From contig NC_062226.1 of assembly GCF_902686445.1 (NCBI RefSeq), positions 14,604,001 through 14,668,000 on the forward strand: a DNA stretch of 64,000 bases, read 5' to 3'. Under the pieces are notes generated by a model. It was not told where the DNA came from, ran no database searches, and saw only the letters and a list, made by a program, of their open reading frames with translations. How positions within the stretch are numbered: position 1 is the stretch's first letter; each line of letters starts with the position of its first letter. This DNA is from Sciurus carolinensis. Taxonomy: Eukaryota > Chordata > Mammalia > Rodentia > Sciuridae. The position numbers and the translations under genes were made by a program. Shown here piece by piece: positions 34,008 to 44,865 of this stretch.

Positions 34008-34999
34008 GGCCTGGACCAAGTAGGAGACTGCTCAGACGGCTGGTCCCAGTCCATGTGACCCAGCTATGCAGGTTTGCAGGGTGGATAGGGGAGTGGCAGG
34101 GGAGATCCTTCTTACCACTATGAGGGAGCAGCCACAGGGCCACAGATCCAACAAAGACCGTGCAGACTTTGGCAAGGAGGTTTGATTTTGTTTTGGTTTG
34201 CACATCCGGGGTGATGAACTGATTCGTTCTTTGGGAAGATCACTTTCCTTTGCTGCTGTGTAGCGGGTGAGAGCAGAAGCTGGGAGGCCCCTGGTGAGGC
34301 GATGGGGGCTTGGACAGTGCTGGTGGCTAGGGCGTGGAGAAAATGAAGAAACCAGGTGGATGGGTTAGAAGAGGAAGAAAGGACTGTTGTCTGTCCTGAG
34401 CAAGCTGCTGGGATCACCTGTCCGAAGCTTTCGGATTGGTCTTTCCCCTACTTTAAGGTTCCTGGAACAGCTCAGTGTGGGCAGAGGACTGAGCCTGCTT
34501 CTCTCCCGTTGGGCATGGGGTGGCACTACCTCTCTCTAGACAGTTTTCTTCTTCCACGCAAGGCTGAAGTCTCCTCCCCAGGACTGGGCCACCTTGCTCT
34601 AAGGTGGACCTCTCTTACCTTTGTTTCCAAGAACATCGTACCTCTGATTTATTTTCTTTCTCCAAAGCATTTGGCGAAAAATATCGACGGCGTCTCAAGC
34701 TTCCCTGGCTGAGCTTTCACAGCCAGAGTGATTGAAGGAAATGGGGAGCACGAAGACCGTGTAAGTAGTGACCCAGAGAGACCTGCAGAGTTCTGGCTGA
34801 GAGAGCCCCCTGGTAATCCAACACAGCCCCTGAAATTCACTATTATCCTGCTTCAAGTTAATCACAGTTCTCTTCAAATGCAAATGTGGCTAGGACAGGC
34901 CTCTCACATTCACCTCCACCTTGTATCAAGGGTTTTGTTATTCCTAACGTGGGGAAATCAGGCTGAAAGTCAGATGGGTAGAACACAGAAAGGGCCTGA
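34008..34999. other. Unassigned sequence
   Basis: Frames up to 129 codons occur on both strands, with no domain or splice support. No repeat is recognised. Confidence 0.35.
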
Positions 35000-35215
35000 C
35001 TTTGCAGCCGGAAAGATTCACCTTTGATTCTTGCCTCTGCCAATTACCCACAGTCTGAACTTGGACAGTTTCTTCATTTCCTTGAACCTCAGCTTCCCCA
35101 TGCCAAATGGAGGCTTGAGAACAATTTCTTGCAACATTATTTGATTATTTGACTATTGAGGACAATAGGATGAAGCGCCCGGTGCAGCCTTTGGTCCTTA
35201 GTAAGTGCTGCAAAG
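35000..35215 (+). mobile_element. MIR SINE
   Basis: Sense MIR: 'gattcttgcctctgccaatt', 'gaacctcagcttccccatgc' and 'ttggtccttagtaagtgctg'. Confidence 0.72.
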
Positions 35216-35339
35216 TCCCTTTCCTTTCCCGACCCTTGATCTGTGTCTAATGCTCCTTCCTGCCTGCTTGGCCCCGGCTCCTCCCCTTTCTTGGGTCTTG
35301 CCTGAGACATGGCGAGATCGCCAGTGGCATCCTCTTCTT

Positions 35340-35660
35340 GCAGAGGCTGCCAAATGTCAGCCCCTCCATAAAAAACTTGCTTTCCCCTTTGGGCTTGGAG
35401 GAGGCGGACAGTGTGATTGTGCCCGTCCCTCTGTGATTAAGGTTCGCAATCAGCCCAGCTGCTTGATGGAATCGAGCCGGCTGATTAGCAGGGTGCACTT
35501 TGGCCTCAGGTTAATGGATGATCTCACACTGTGGCTGCAGAGTAATTACCAGTTAAAAGGTTGGAGGCCAGGGCTCCTTGGTCTTGGGGAGGTCTGGCCC
35601 CATTTAAATACAGAATCAGGAAAGTAATCTTATATCAGCCAGCCGCAGGTATCGAAGGTG
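35340..35660. promoter_or_regulatory. Candidate conserved noncoding element
   Basis: A repeat-free block contains many homeodomain- or bZIP-type words: 'gtgattaagg', 'ctgattagcag', 'ggttaatgg', 'gtaattacc' and 'atttaaatac'. This is inferred from texture only. The sequence shows no transcript or promoter. Confidence 0.3.
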
Positions 35661-35744
35661 GGGGCCCAGGACCCGGTGATTGTGACCCCAGAGTGCAGGC
35701 TCGTTCCTAACTGACCAGGTGGACTTCACCTGTGTTTAGCGAGT

Positions 35745-35880
35745 CAGCTCAGGGGTGTGGGAAGAACAGGCTTGAGGGTCAGATTTCACCTGGGCTCCCT
35801 CCTGCCTGTAGTGTCTTTGGCAAGGGACTTAACCTCCTTGTGCCCCTGTGTCGTCTCTACAAAGCGAGGTTAGTGTGTAG
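35745..35880 (+). mobile_element. MIR SINE
   Basis: Sense MIR: 'ctgggctccctcctgcctgt', 'ggcaagggacttaacctcct' and 'tgtgcccctgtgtcgtctct'. Confidence 0.65.
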
Positions 35881-35989
35881 CCTCTGGTGCACAGAGTTAC
35901 TGGACACAACCTTCTCTGTAACGTGTGTCCCTGGCTGGTCACTGAATCGTCTTCAATTCTTTGTCCAGACTCTTCTTGACAATGGATTG

Positions 35990-36310
35990 ACTTTACGAGT
36001 ATTTATTAAATATCTATTGTGTGCCAAGGGTGATGCCTGGTGTGGGGGTAAGCACTGTCCCCAAATTCAAGGAGCCCGTGGTCTCGTGGGAGTGGTGGAC
36101 TAAGAAACTGACCCTCGGAATAGTGTTGCGATGGAGAGAACCTGGAGTGTGGAAACCCTGAACTGGAGTCCTGCGCCTTGCCTGCAAGCCGGGGATGCTT
36201 CCTGGAGGCGGCGCTTCTCAACCAAGGACTGGAGATGGGGCGGGGCACAGGTAGCATTTCAGACTACGAGAACAATGGAATCACGGGAGCAGAACAGGGG
36301 CAAGCTTGGG
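35990..36310 (-). mobile_element. L2 LINE 3' region
   Basis: 'gtatttattaaatatctatt', 'gtgtgccaagggtgatgcct' and 'caaggagcccgtggtctcgt' form an antisense L2 3' end. The rest continues in diverged form. Confidence 0.65.
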
Positions 36311-36679
36311 GAGGGGTTCAGAATGGAGTGGGTCTGAGACACTGACGGGGCAGGGGGAGCTCACAAACAACGTGTGAATGAGCAAGTCAGCAAGTTGGGG
36401 AGTGGCTTATGAATGGAGGACCCAGTGATTGACAGAGTGGCTGGAGGAGAGCTGAATGGCCCTGGCCTGGGTGAGAGCTTGAAGGCTGAGCTACTGATGG
36501 AATGAACAGAGGCCTGCATGGAGGGATGAGCGATCGGGGAGTGCATCCCGGGCTTTGCCCCTGGGCCACTGTACAGTCAGGGCATCCTATTGAAAATGTC
36601 CATCCTACTGAAAATCGCCCTCTCCCCACTCCCACTCCATATCCTTGGTCCCCCCTTTCCTCCGCCGCGCCGCTTGCCC
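36311..36679. other. Unassigned sequence
   Basis: No gene or named repeat recognised. Confidence 0.35.
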
Positions 36680-36862
36680 CCCGTAGTCCTCAGCACCCTC
36701 TAAATACATGCAACCTGCTGATTTCTGTAAATACGTTTACTGTCGCTGTCCTCCTATTCTCCAGGGTGGGCTTTGTGTCAGATCTGTTTACTGATGTTTC
36801 CCTAGTACAGTGCCTTTCACACAGCAGGTACTCAATAGATGCTTGTGGAATGAACGAATGAC
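36680..36862 (+). mobile_element. L2 LINE 3' end
   Basis: 'gtacagtgcctttcacacag' and then 'caggtactcaatagatgctt' with 'gtggaatgaacgaatgac' is a sense L2 terminus. Confidence 0.75.
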
Positions 36863-38339
36863 ACGGGCAGTGAGGGAGGAAGTCGGGGAGAGGATTCCCA
36901 GCGCCTGGGGATCTGAGCCCAGTCCCCAGGACACAGCCACGCTGCAGCGATTGGAGCCTTATTTCCAGAGCTTTCTTTTGGAACTCAGTAGCCTGGGTCT
37001 ATGGGTCCTCGAGATGCTGCCCTGGGCCTGTCCCGCCCCACCTCGGGGCTGGCCTTGTAGTGGATGGCGTGGCTCCTGAGGGAAGGAAGAGAGGGAAGGT
37101 GGGAAGGACTTGTGGCTGGGAAGCAATTGTGCCTCCTTCAGCAGTCTCAGCAGTGGCCACTTGTCAGAAGAACCAGCAGGAGAAAAAAAATGACAAAAAA
37201 ATCAGGTCCAATTTATCACCTTCAAATCGTGTTGAACAAGCTACTGTAGCTACTGGGTTCTGAAGAGCTCCCCCTTCTTCCCCCTGCAGAACAAACACCA
37301 CTAAATGCCTCTCCACCTGTGGGCTGAGCCTTGGCAACGTGGCTGCCAATTAAAGGGCTCCCTGCTGTGGGGGCTGATCTGCGGTGGCTGCAAGGGGGGC
37401 TGGGAGAGAATGGAATCATTAAAATGGGAGAACAAAGGCGAGAGGACAGGTGCAAAAGGGATAAAGGCACAGAGAGAAGTCAGTCTTTCTGGGCATTTAT
37501 GCCCAGGGTTGGGCTGGGCACCTCTGGCAGAACTGACCTCTGGCCTTGGTGTTTGGAGTGGGGAATGGGAACCACGTACTTAGGTTTTTGCGGGCACCCC
37601 ACGCGTCTCTATGCCACCTGCACCCGTCACAGGACATAATGGTCCCTGTGCTTCCCAGCCCCCGTAGAGCCAAGCTGTGCCCCTTCCACTGCCTGAGTCT
37701 GCCCTTCTGCAGCCCTTGCTAAGCTCTGGTGACCACGGTGACCAGGAGGTCTCCCCTGACAGAAGCTCTTTCTGCCCTGCAGCAGCATCTCCCCCATCTT
37801 GGCAAAACCCAGCTCTTAGGAAGTCCTTTCCGATGGCAGTGATGACAGTCAGAGTGTGGCGTGCTTGCTGCAGACCAGCCCTGGCCCAGGAACTGGCTCC
37901 TTTAGTCTTTTCAGCCCCATCCGGCCTCAGTCTCCTCACTGACCTCCACTTTTTGGTCACTGGACTCCTCTTCAGGGCCCTTGCACAGGGTCTCCCTGGA
38001 GGGAGCACTGTCCCGCACTTAGTGTTGGACGATGAAGGGGAAAGCGCCTTGCAGCTTGCTGCCCGTGGTGGAAGTCCTGCAGGTGACAGCCATTTTCATG
38101 GCCCATCCCCAGTTCCCACTTTAGCTGCCTATGAAATAAAGCATTCCGCTTTCCAGAGGCCCGCGCCTGCAGCATTTCTTTACCGTCCACCTGGACGCTC
38201 GTTCTCCATCTCTGAAGGTTGTAAGAGTACCCAAGATCTAGGAGGTCTGGGGACCGTGTTCACAGCCTGGCTTAGTTAAAAGGCACCATTACCATCGGTT
38301 TGCCAACACCAGTGCTACGAGCACCTCATTGCCATAGCA
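36863..38339. other. Unassigned sequence with a 200-codon open frame
   Basis: The frame at 37677-38279 (plus, 200 codons) has no domain. A 142-codon minus frame (37580-38008) overlaps it, and parts near 37700-38000 read like diverged L2 3' sequence. I do not call a gene. The block 37170-37370 has no repeat match and could be conserved. Confidence 0.4.
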
Positions 38340-38871
38340 ACCACCACCACCGTGGCCATCATCATCGACATTGCCACCACCACCTCCATTCTTCATAATC
38401 ACCACTACCACCTCCATCATCACCACCATCTCCATCATCACCATCATCTCCATCATCACCACCATCTCCATCATCATCATCATCACCACCATCTCCATCA
38501 TCACCACCATCTCCATCATCACCACCATCTCCGTCATCATCATCATCACCACCATCTCCATCATCACCACCATCACCATCTCCATCACTACCACCATCAC
38601 CATCTCCATCACCACCACCACCTCCATCATCACCACCACCTCCATCATCACCACCATCTCCATCATCACCACCACCTCCATCATCACCACCACCTCCATC
38701 CTTCATAATCACCACTACCATCTCCACCATCACCACCATCTCCATCATCATCATCATCACCACCATCTCCATCATCACCATCGTCACCATCACCACCACC
38801 ATCTCCGTCATCACCACCATCACCATCTCCATCACCACCACCACTATCTCCCTCACTTCTACCATTACTAT

Positions 38872-38903
<32 letters not shown>

Positions 38904-38922
38904 TGTTCTTCTTCATCATCAT
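38340..38922 (+). repeat. CAT/CAC triplet array (compound trinucleotide repeat)
   Basis: About 580 bp built from CATCACCACCATCTC-like units ends in pure (CAT)n. A 20-nt block CTTCATAATCACCACTACCA occurs at 38391-38410 and again at 38701-38720, exactly 310 bp apart, so the array has duplicated internally. It is open in several frames on both strands. The His-rich, Ile/Ser/Thr-rich, Met-rich and Asp/Gly-rich frames are artefacts. Confidence 0.97.
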
Positions 38923-38927
38923 TAAAT

Positions 38928-39145
38928 TCTGATATGAAGCACTTATTTTGTGTCATGCATTCTATCAATTGCTTTACATATGTTTTCCCTAATCTTCCAA
39001 ATAATCTTTTCAGTCCAGGAATCTAGGGTTAGAGAAGCAGAACAGTTTGCTCAAGGTTGCACAGCTACTAAACATCCCAGTCAGGATCAAAACCTGTATG
39101 TGTCTGACTTTATGGCCTCAGTGCTTTGTATCAGGGCACAAGTTC
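38928..39145 (-). mobile_element. MIR SINE, near full length
   Basis: 'gatatgaagcacttattttg', 'gctttacatatgttttccct' and 'caaggttgcacagctactaa' are antisense MIR. It borders the triplet array directly. Confidence 0.75.
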
Positions 39146-40489
39146 ATGCATCTTTAGTTTCCTGTTTCTTTGACCAGTTTAAAAAGATGTCTCTATTAAA
39201 TCCTGACTATACATCTGTCATGTACTTGGGAAACTGTAACAAATCTAGCTTTAATTTAGGACTGGCTTCTACAGAGCTTGCAGTCATCTCTTACTTTTAA
39301 ATCTTTTTCATGTAAACTTCTCTTTACTTCTATTACTTCCATCTTGGGCTTAGGCAGTTGAACTTGGGCTCAAAATATGAACATTTTGATGTGTCAAGTG
39401 CCATTGAACTTCAAGACGCTGCCCCTTCCACATGCCACTCCTCCACCCCCAAGTTGGAGCCATTTGAGCCCCAACTGTGACTTAAGCCTTCCAAAAGCAC
39501 TTGGACTGATTTGAGGGTCAACTTCCATTCTGGCCCAGATAATAGGGGTCTTGTTTTCTATCCCAAGCCATGTTCCCATCCGGGTACCTCCTACATACCC
39601 AGGCCCTTCAGTTGTAACCCCAGCCTTGCAGCTGTGACTTTGCGATTACCTCCCCAAGATGCAGTGCTTAAGGTCAGGACTCAGTTTAAAGGTCACCTTA
39701 TTGATGGAGTTTTCCAGATCTCCCCTTGTCTCCACTGGTAGAATTGACCTCACTTTCCTTTGTAACTTGGGTCACTGGACAGACTTCATCATCTTAACAT
39801 CAATGTCTCTAATGCCTGTGTTTCTCTAACTCCCCTGCAGGACAGTGCAAGGAGGCCATTTTTAACTGGATCCTTCCATTGCTGCCTCCATCAGAGGCCT
39901 TGGCCTCTTACTTCAGGCTACAACCATCTCAAGAGGTGTCCCAAGATCTACCCCTTTCCTGGGTTCCTTGAAAGTGTCAAAGACCTTGAAACTCTGGTAG
40001 GCTTTCATGGGATGGGCCAACCAGAGGCACAATCTCAAGGTACAGACAAATACAGGGCAAGTTAGATAGAAGAGCAGTGGCGAGGGGACTGACCTTGGCT
40101 ATGAGGCCCCTTCAGTGTTTGAGTCAGTTCATATCCCTGTGTTCTCTGGCCCTTTACAAGGTCATTTCCTTTCTCCACCCCACCCTCTTTGGTCTCCTAT
40201 GGCCCGCCCCAACCTTTTCTCTCCCTTCTCCATTCTTCTGTCCTCAACACTGTCTGCAATCAGAAAAAGGAGCTCTACCAGTGTGCATCTGACTCTGCAT
40301 TTGGCAGTATTCACAGCAACTTTGTTTTATATTCCACAATGGATGACTTAGAACTTTGTGTGCAGCCTGGGGAGCAAGGGGGAGAAGAGACCCTGAGATA
40401 CAATGGACAGAATTCAGTGACCACAGAGACTGGAGCAAGCGCATGGCTTAGTACTTACAAGCCTCCCTTACTGCACTGCATCTCCCAGA
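39146..40489. other. Unassigned sequence, partly L2-like
   Basis: Pyrimidine-rich parts near 40130-40300 may be diverged L2. Frames up to 130 codons have no domain. Confidence 0.35.
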
Positions 40490-40590
40490 AGAGGAGGGAT
40501 TTGGTCTCATTTATCCTTCTCCCCACAATACAGGACCTGGTGCCAGGTCCACAGCAGGTGCTCGGTGAGTGCTATGAATGAGGTGGTGCA
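40490..40590 (+). mobile_element. L2 LINE 3' end
   Basis: 'ggacctggtgccaggtccac' followed by 'agcaggtgctcggtgagtgc' and 'tatgaatgagg' fits an L2 terminus. Confidence 0.55.
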
Positions 40591-40844
40591 GGCTGGTCTA
40601 GTTTTCTGACTCTGAATTCTGTCTGCCACTGTTTCTGGATGTTGCTTCTGGACACCTGAGACCATGGTAACTTCTCTAAGATAATCTAAACATTTCCCAA
40701 AGTCCCCATAATTGTAAGTGGTGGAGCCTGGAGTTGAACCCTGGCCTTCTTGACTGATTCATCTTGTCTCATTTCCCTAATAAGCTATGAGAACTACTGA
40801 AGGTCTGCTTCAGATGACTCATTGATACAATTCTTAGCTCTCCC

Positions 40845-41045
40845 TGCTTGGGCACTTATTAGCTGCAAGTCTTCAGAATTGCTAGAACTCTGTACCTCAG
40901 GTTCCTCATCTATAAAATGCGGATAATAATACCACTGACCTAAGTGTTACTGTGAATTATTGCATAACTTAATATGTATGTAAAGCATTTATAATACTCG
41001 AACATAATAGCATAATATATGCATTAACCATTATTACTATTGCTA
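40845..41045 (+). mobile_element. MIR SINE
   Basis: Sense MIR: 'cacttattagctgcaagtct', 'acctcaggttcctcatctat', and 'aaaatgcggataataatacc'. An upstream MIR-like core at 40715-40750 ('gtggagcctggagttgaacc') is antisense and separate. Confidence 0.78.
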
Positions 41046-41129
41046 ACGGCAGAGTAAAGGTATATTTTCATATACCTCTTCTGTAACGCTACTCTCAACT
41101 GCCTCAGTGAGAGTCAGTGTCTTTCTTTC

Positions 41130-41270
41130 TCTTTGTTCCTCCCATTATTTAGTCAGTTCTTTCCTTTGTGATATTTCTATGTGCCTCTCCTGCACTGGCA
41201 AACAGCAAGCATGTCTTGCTCATCTCTTGGGCTCCAACATAGACAGTGGGTATTTATAAAAGCAGTGATT
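41130..41270 (+). mobile_element. L2 LINE fragment
   Basis: 'gcaagcatgtcttgctcatc', then 'gctccaacatagacagtggg' and 'tatttataaaagcag' resemble a sense L2 3' end. Confidence 0.45.
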
Positions 41271-42034
41271 TACTTTGAGTCTAGAGAACTCGTCTCCATT
41301 CACCAAACCCTGGAAGCTCCTTGGGCTTCCTCCAGAGGAGTCTGGGGTTAAGTGAGCCATCCTCAGAAGACGCTGGAAGGTGGGCTTTGGCTCCAGGAAA
41401 GCCTGCTTCTGCCTGCTTCCAGACATTCCTCATCATTTCTGCCTCCTGCCTGATGAACACCCAAAGCGATTTTCTATTGCTTATAATTCACCAAAATTGT
41501 TCTAACATTTGGAAAGTCCTGGAAATTGACAGCCTAATACCCCTGCTTGCCTGTCTGTCTCGATGACTTGTCGAAGGCTGAGCTGATTGCTTCTCCTGTA
41601 ACAATTATTCTGGAGCTTCAGACAACATCAGAGGAAATAAACTGTTGGAAAGGTTAGAGACAAGACAGGAGGGGAGCAGGCAGGGAGGGGACTAGGGAAC
41701 CTGGGTGCGCAGCTGCATGTGAGGTGAGCAGGGCCTGACCTAAGCACTTGGGCAGGGTCTGAGGATGGATGCAAAAATCCCTTCCACTGCTAATGGCTCA
41801 CAGATCTCAGGAGGTCCACACAACTGTGGGACTCTGAAGTGGCACAAGAAATAGCAAATCGATGTCTTAGTAGACTTTGTTTGGGTCTTCTGAAATTTTC
41901 TGGTCCCACCTTCTCGAAAAGTTTTGGAGTTGATGAAACTGAGAACTAGTTTGGGAAAGGGTTGACCTGGTGTCATGAGTGGTACAGGCGGGATAGAAGT
42001 CAGATCTCCTGGCATCTCTAAAATGGACTTAAGA
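41271..42034. other. Unassigned sequence
   Basis: A 141-codon minus frame (41740-42165) runs into the LINE-1 and has no domain. No named repeat seen. Confidence 0.35.
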
Positions 42035-42261
42035 ACACAGGAGTGCAGATATTTTGCTAAGATCCTGTTTCCAGTTCTTTGGGATGAATACCCAAAAGTT
42101 AAGATCACTGGATCCATCTGGTAGTGTTTAATTTTTTTTTGAGGAATCTCTGTATTGTTTTCCATGGCAGGGGGGTTGGGGGAGGGACACCAATAATGAA
42201 CAAGAGCTCCCTTTTCTCCATATCCTCATCAATATTTGTTTTCTTTTTCTTTGCTTTGCTC

Positions 42262-42328
42262 CCCCTTTCCTTCCTTCTTTCCTTCCTTCCTTTCTTCCTT
42301 TCTTCCTTCCTTCCTTCCTCCCTTTCAT
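42262..42328 (+). repeat. (TTCC)n/(TTTC)n microsatellite in LINE-1
   Basis: About 65 bp of CTTCC/TTTCC units expand a naturally T-rich point of the LINE-1. Confidence 0.93.
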
Positions 42329-42552
42329 AATAGACTTGTGGTGCTTTCTCATTGTGGTTTTGACTTGCATTTCCCCATGATTAGATGTGACCATCTTTTC
42401 ACATACGTGTTGGCCATTTGTATATCTTCTTTGAGGAAATGTCTATTCAAATATTTTGCCCATTTTTAAATTGGGTTATTAATTTAATGGGGTTGTTAAT
42501 ATTTCTTTTGCTAATGCATTGTATACATTTCTTTTGTATTTTAGAAATTAAC

Positions 42553-42756
42553 ATCTATTTATTTATTTATTTCTGGTACTGGGGATTGAACCTAGGAGTG
42601 CTTTACCACTGAGCTGCATCTCCAGCCCTTTTTATTTTTTATTTTATGACAGGGCCTCACTAAGTTGCTGAGATTGGTCTCAAACTTGCAATCCTCCTGC
42701 CTCAGCCTCCCGAATTGCTGCGTTTATAGGCAAGCACCCCCACACCCGGCTTAACA
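42553..42756 (-). mobile_element. Composite 7SL/ID SINE (sciurid type)
   Basis: 'ggtactggggattgaaccta', with 'ccactgagctgcatctccag', is the antisense ID half. 'cctcactaagttgctgagat' and 'cctcctgcctcagcctcccg' are the 7SL/B1 half, and the element ends in a CACCCGGC-like terminus. It lies inside the antisense LINE-1, so it inserted later. This fused form is the strongest squirrel-family signal in the window. Confidence 0.88.
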
Positions 42757-43129
42757 CCTTTTCAGATAGATACGTGGGGTGCACATATTTCCTCCCTGTT
42801 CTAAAGGTTACCTTTTTACTGGGTTGTTTCTGCAATGATGCAGAAGCTTTTTAGCTTGGTGCAATCACACTTGACTCTTTTTTTTCTTTCGTTGCCTCTG
42901 CTTTTGGTGACTCCTCCAAGAAATCATTGCCAAGACCAATGAGGTTTTTCTCCTGTTTTCTTCTAGGAGTTTTCAGATTTAGGCTTAAATCTTTAATCCA
43001 TTTTGAATTGATTTTTGTGTATGGTGTAAGATAAGTTGTTCAATTTTATTATTTTGCATGGGGATATCCAGTTTTTTCAACCATTTGTTGAAGAAACTAT
43101 CTTCTCCCTGGTGTGTATTTTTGGCAGTT

Positions 43130-43205
43130 ACACTTGTCACAATAGCCAAGGTTTGGAACAACCTAAATGTCCATTGATGGATGGGATGAATTGATAACAA
43201 AAATG
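43130..43205 (+). mobile_element. LINE-1 ORF2 segment, sense
   Basis: 'cacaatagccaaggtttgga' and 'acaacctaaatgtccattga' are sense LINE-1 sequence that lies just downstream, in LINE-1 order, of where the antisense segment at 42035 stops. Its 3'UTR is missing. Confidence 0.75.
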
Positions 43206-43445
43206 CAGTATACACAATCAGGCATTGCTTAATAATGGGGATGGATTCTGGAAGCATCACTAGGTGAATTTTCATCATATGAACATCACTGGGTGTTCTT
43301 ACTCAAGTCTAGATGATATAGGCTACTGCGTCCCTAGGCTGTATGGTATGTGTTTATGGTATAGCTTGTTACTCTAGGGCTGTGATGGACCACACACCAC
43401 AAGATTAAGTCAAGCACAAAATGAACTGATGGAACAAGAAATGCC
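43206..43445. other. Unclassified interspersed-repeat-like sequence
   Basis: 'caggcattgcttaataatgg' and 'gatgatataggctactgcgt' recall a common mammalian repeat whose name I cannot give. Confidence 0.4.
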
Positions 43446-43449
43446 ATAG

Positions 43450-43545
43450 CACTGGGCTGCGGCTCAGTGACAGAGCACTTGCCTACCTTGTGAGGCCCTG
43501 GGTTAGAGCATCAGCAACTGTGAAGCAAAATAAAAAACAAACACA
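43450..43545 (+). mobile_element. ID SINE
   Basis: 'gctgcggctcagtgacagag', then 'cacttgcctaccttgtgagg', and an A-rich tail. tRNA-derived, with RNA polymerase III box-like sequence; diverged copy, not a tRNA gene. Confidence 0.82.
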
Positions 43546-43594
43546 AGTCACAATGAGGCTGCTGCCAGCATAACATGTCTTATTGTTTTGCAAT

Positions 43595-43692
43595 TAAAAT
43601 AAATTTTTTATTTTGCATCACTGGGAAACAAACCCAGGGCCTCATGCATGCTGGGCAAGTACTCTACCACTGAGCTACAGGCCTAACCCTGC
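43595..43692 (-). mobile_element. ID SINE, antisense
   Basis: 'cactgggaaacaaacccagg', 'gcctcatgcatgctgggcaa' and 'ctctaccactgagctacagg' after a T-rich tail. It faces the ID at 43450, forming an inverted pair about 50 bp apart. Confidence 0.85.
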
Positions 43693-43989
43693 AGTAAACT
43701 TTTTGAAAAAGTGAAAAAAAAAAGGACACTTTAGGCTAACAATAAGAAGGATGTGTAGTAAACACATAAACCAGTAACGTGGGCACTTATTATCAAGTGT
43801 GATGTACACAGTGAGAGGTGCTGTCTTTTCATGTGACTGGCAGTGTGGAGGGTTTGTTTACACCTGCCACAATAAAATTGGGGGAGAAGAAAGAAAACCA
43901 AGAAAGATCCTTCAGCTAAAAAGGGGCTTCTCTGTGAGACAACCCCTGGTGGACGCCATGCGGTCTATTTCACATGTGTTTTCTTCTGC

Positions 43990-44160
43990 TCCAGTAGCAT
44001 CGCTGGGAATAGGCACCACTTTCTGTATTAAAAAGATATAAAAACTGGAGCTTAGAGAGGCTGAGTTGTTTTTTCCCCCAGACTATGTGGCAGAAATGGG
44101 ATTTGAACCGGTACATCTGACTTCAGAGCCTGCTCCCTGCCACCATACCAAAATTCTTCT
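43990..44160 (-). mobile_element. MIR SINE
   Basis: 'ctggagcttagagaggctga' and 'gcagaaatgggatttgaacc' are antisense MIR landmarks. Confidence 0.72.
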
Positions 44161-44409
44161 TTATTGGTCTACCCCACCACCTGATGCCTGAATACATGTT
44201 AAGATGTACTCAATTCTTTTTTTTTTTTTTTTAATTATCTAACTGCCAATTATAGTGGTCTAATCAGTGTGAATATCCAGTGTTTCTGAATTAATTATGG
44301 CTTAAAATAGTAAGTTATATTAGATTCTCAGTTCCTAAATGGAAGACTTTGCTCCTTACCCTCACTCATTTCTACATCCCTAAATATCTAGTCAATAGCC
44401 TGCATATAG
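44161..44409. other. Unassigned AT-rich sequence with a T16 tract (44217-44232)
   Basis: No named repeat recognised apart from the homopolymer. Confidence 0.4.
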
Positions 44410-44830
44410 TAGATACAGTAGTTAGCTGTTGCTACAATAATGCTGTGTAACAAACATCCCTAAATCTCAGTAATTTATACCAAGAAACATTTGTTCTTAG
44501 GCTTATAGGCCTAATCTCTCTTGGGTTCCACTGGGCAGTTCTATTATAGGCTGTGGCCAATGGGACTTGACTCTAGGCTGTGGGTTTATTTTGGGAACAA
44601 GGCAGTGGGACAGAAGTTACCTAGAACACTGTCTCAAGACAGTTCACCAGAGCACAAGGGCCCACGCAGCTCATGCAAGACATGTAAGGCCTCTTCTCAA
44701 ATCTTGTCTTCTGGTGTCCTTTGGTCAAAGCAAACCAGACAGTCCAGCAACATCAGCTGACTGAAGTGCACCCTTGGCCACCATGGGACGCGGGAGGGAG
44801 TGAATAGTTCCTGAACTCTAACCCACACCG
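44410..44830 (-). mobile_element. MLT1-like LTR or related repeat
   Basis: 'caataatgctgtgtaacaaa', 'ttgggttccactgggcagtt' and 'gtgtcctttggtcaaagcaa' resemble the antisense layout of MLT1-type LTRs. It shares its opening with 57770. Family assignment is uncertain. Confidence 0.5.
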
Positions 44831-44865
44831 TGATGTAGGCCTTCAAGAAACATGGGGCTGTGACT

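Larger units (their letters stand above)
42035..43125 (-). mobile_element. LINE-1 ORF2 segment, antisense
   Basis: Antisense ORF2 C-terminal blocks: 'ctttgggatgaatacccaaa', 'gttggccatttgtatatctt', 'ctttgaggaaatgtctattc', 'gaagctttttagcttggtgc', and 'aatccattttgaattgattt'. It is interrupted by a TTCC tract (42262-42328) and a composite SINE (42553-42756). No frame is intact. Confidence 0.85.

Noticed and set aside
36650..36690. CpG island promoter
   Set aside because: Short GC-rich patch (CCGCCGCGCCG) inside L2-like DNA; too short and no promoter features.
37677..38279. 200-codon plus-strand open frame
   Set aside because: No domain, Pro/Leu-rich composition, a 142-codon frame on the other strand over the same DNA, and possible L2 ancestry. 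It is expected by chance in GC-rich sequence.
38289..38968. His-rich, Met/Val-rich and Asp/Gly-rich frames up to 186 codons
   Set aside because: Translation of the CAT/CAC triplet array in four frames. There is no start context or flanking coding sequence.
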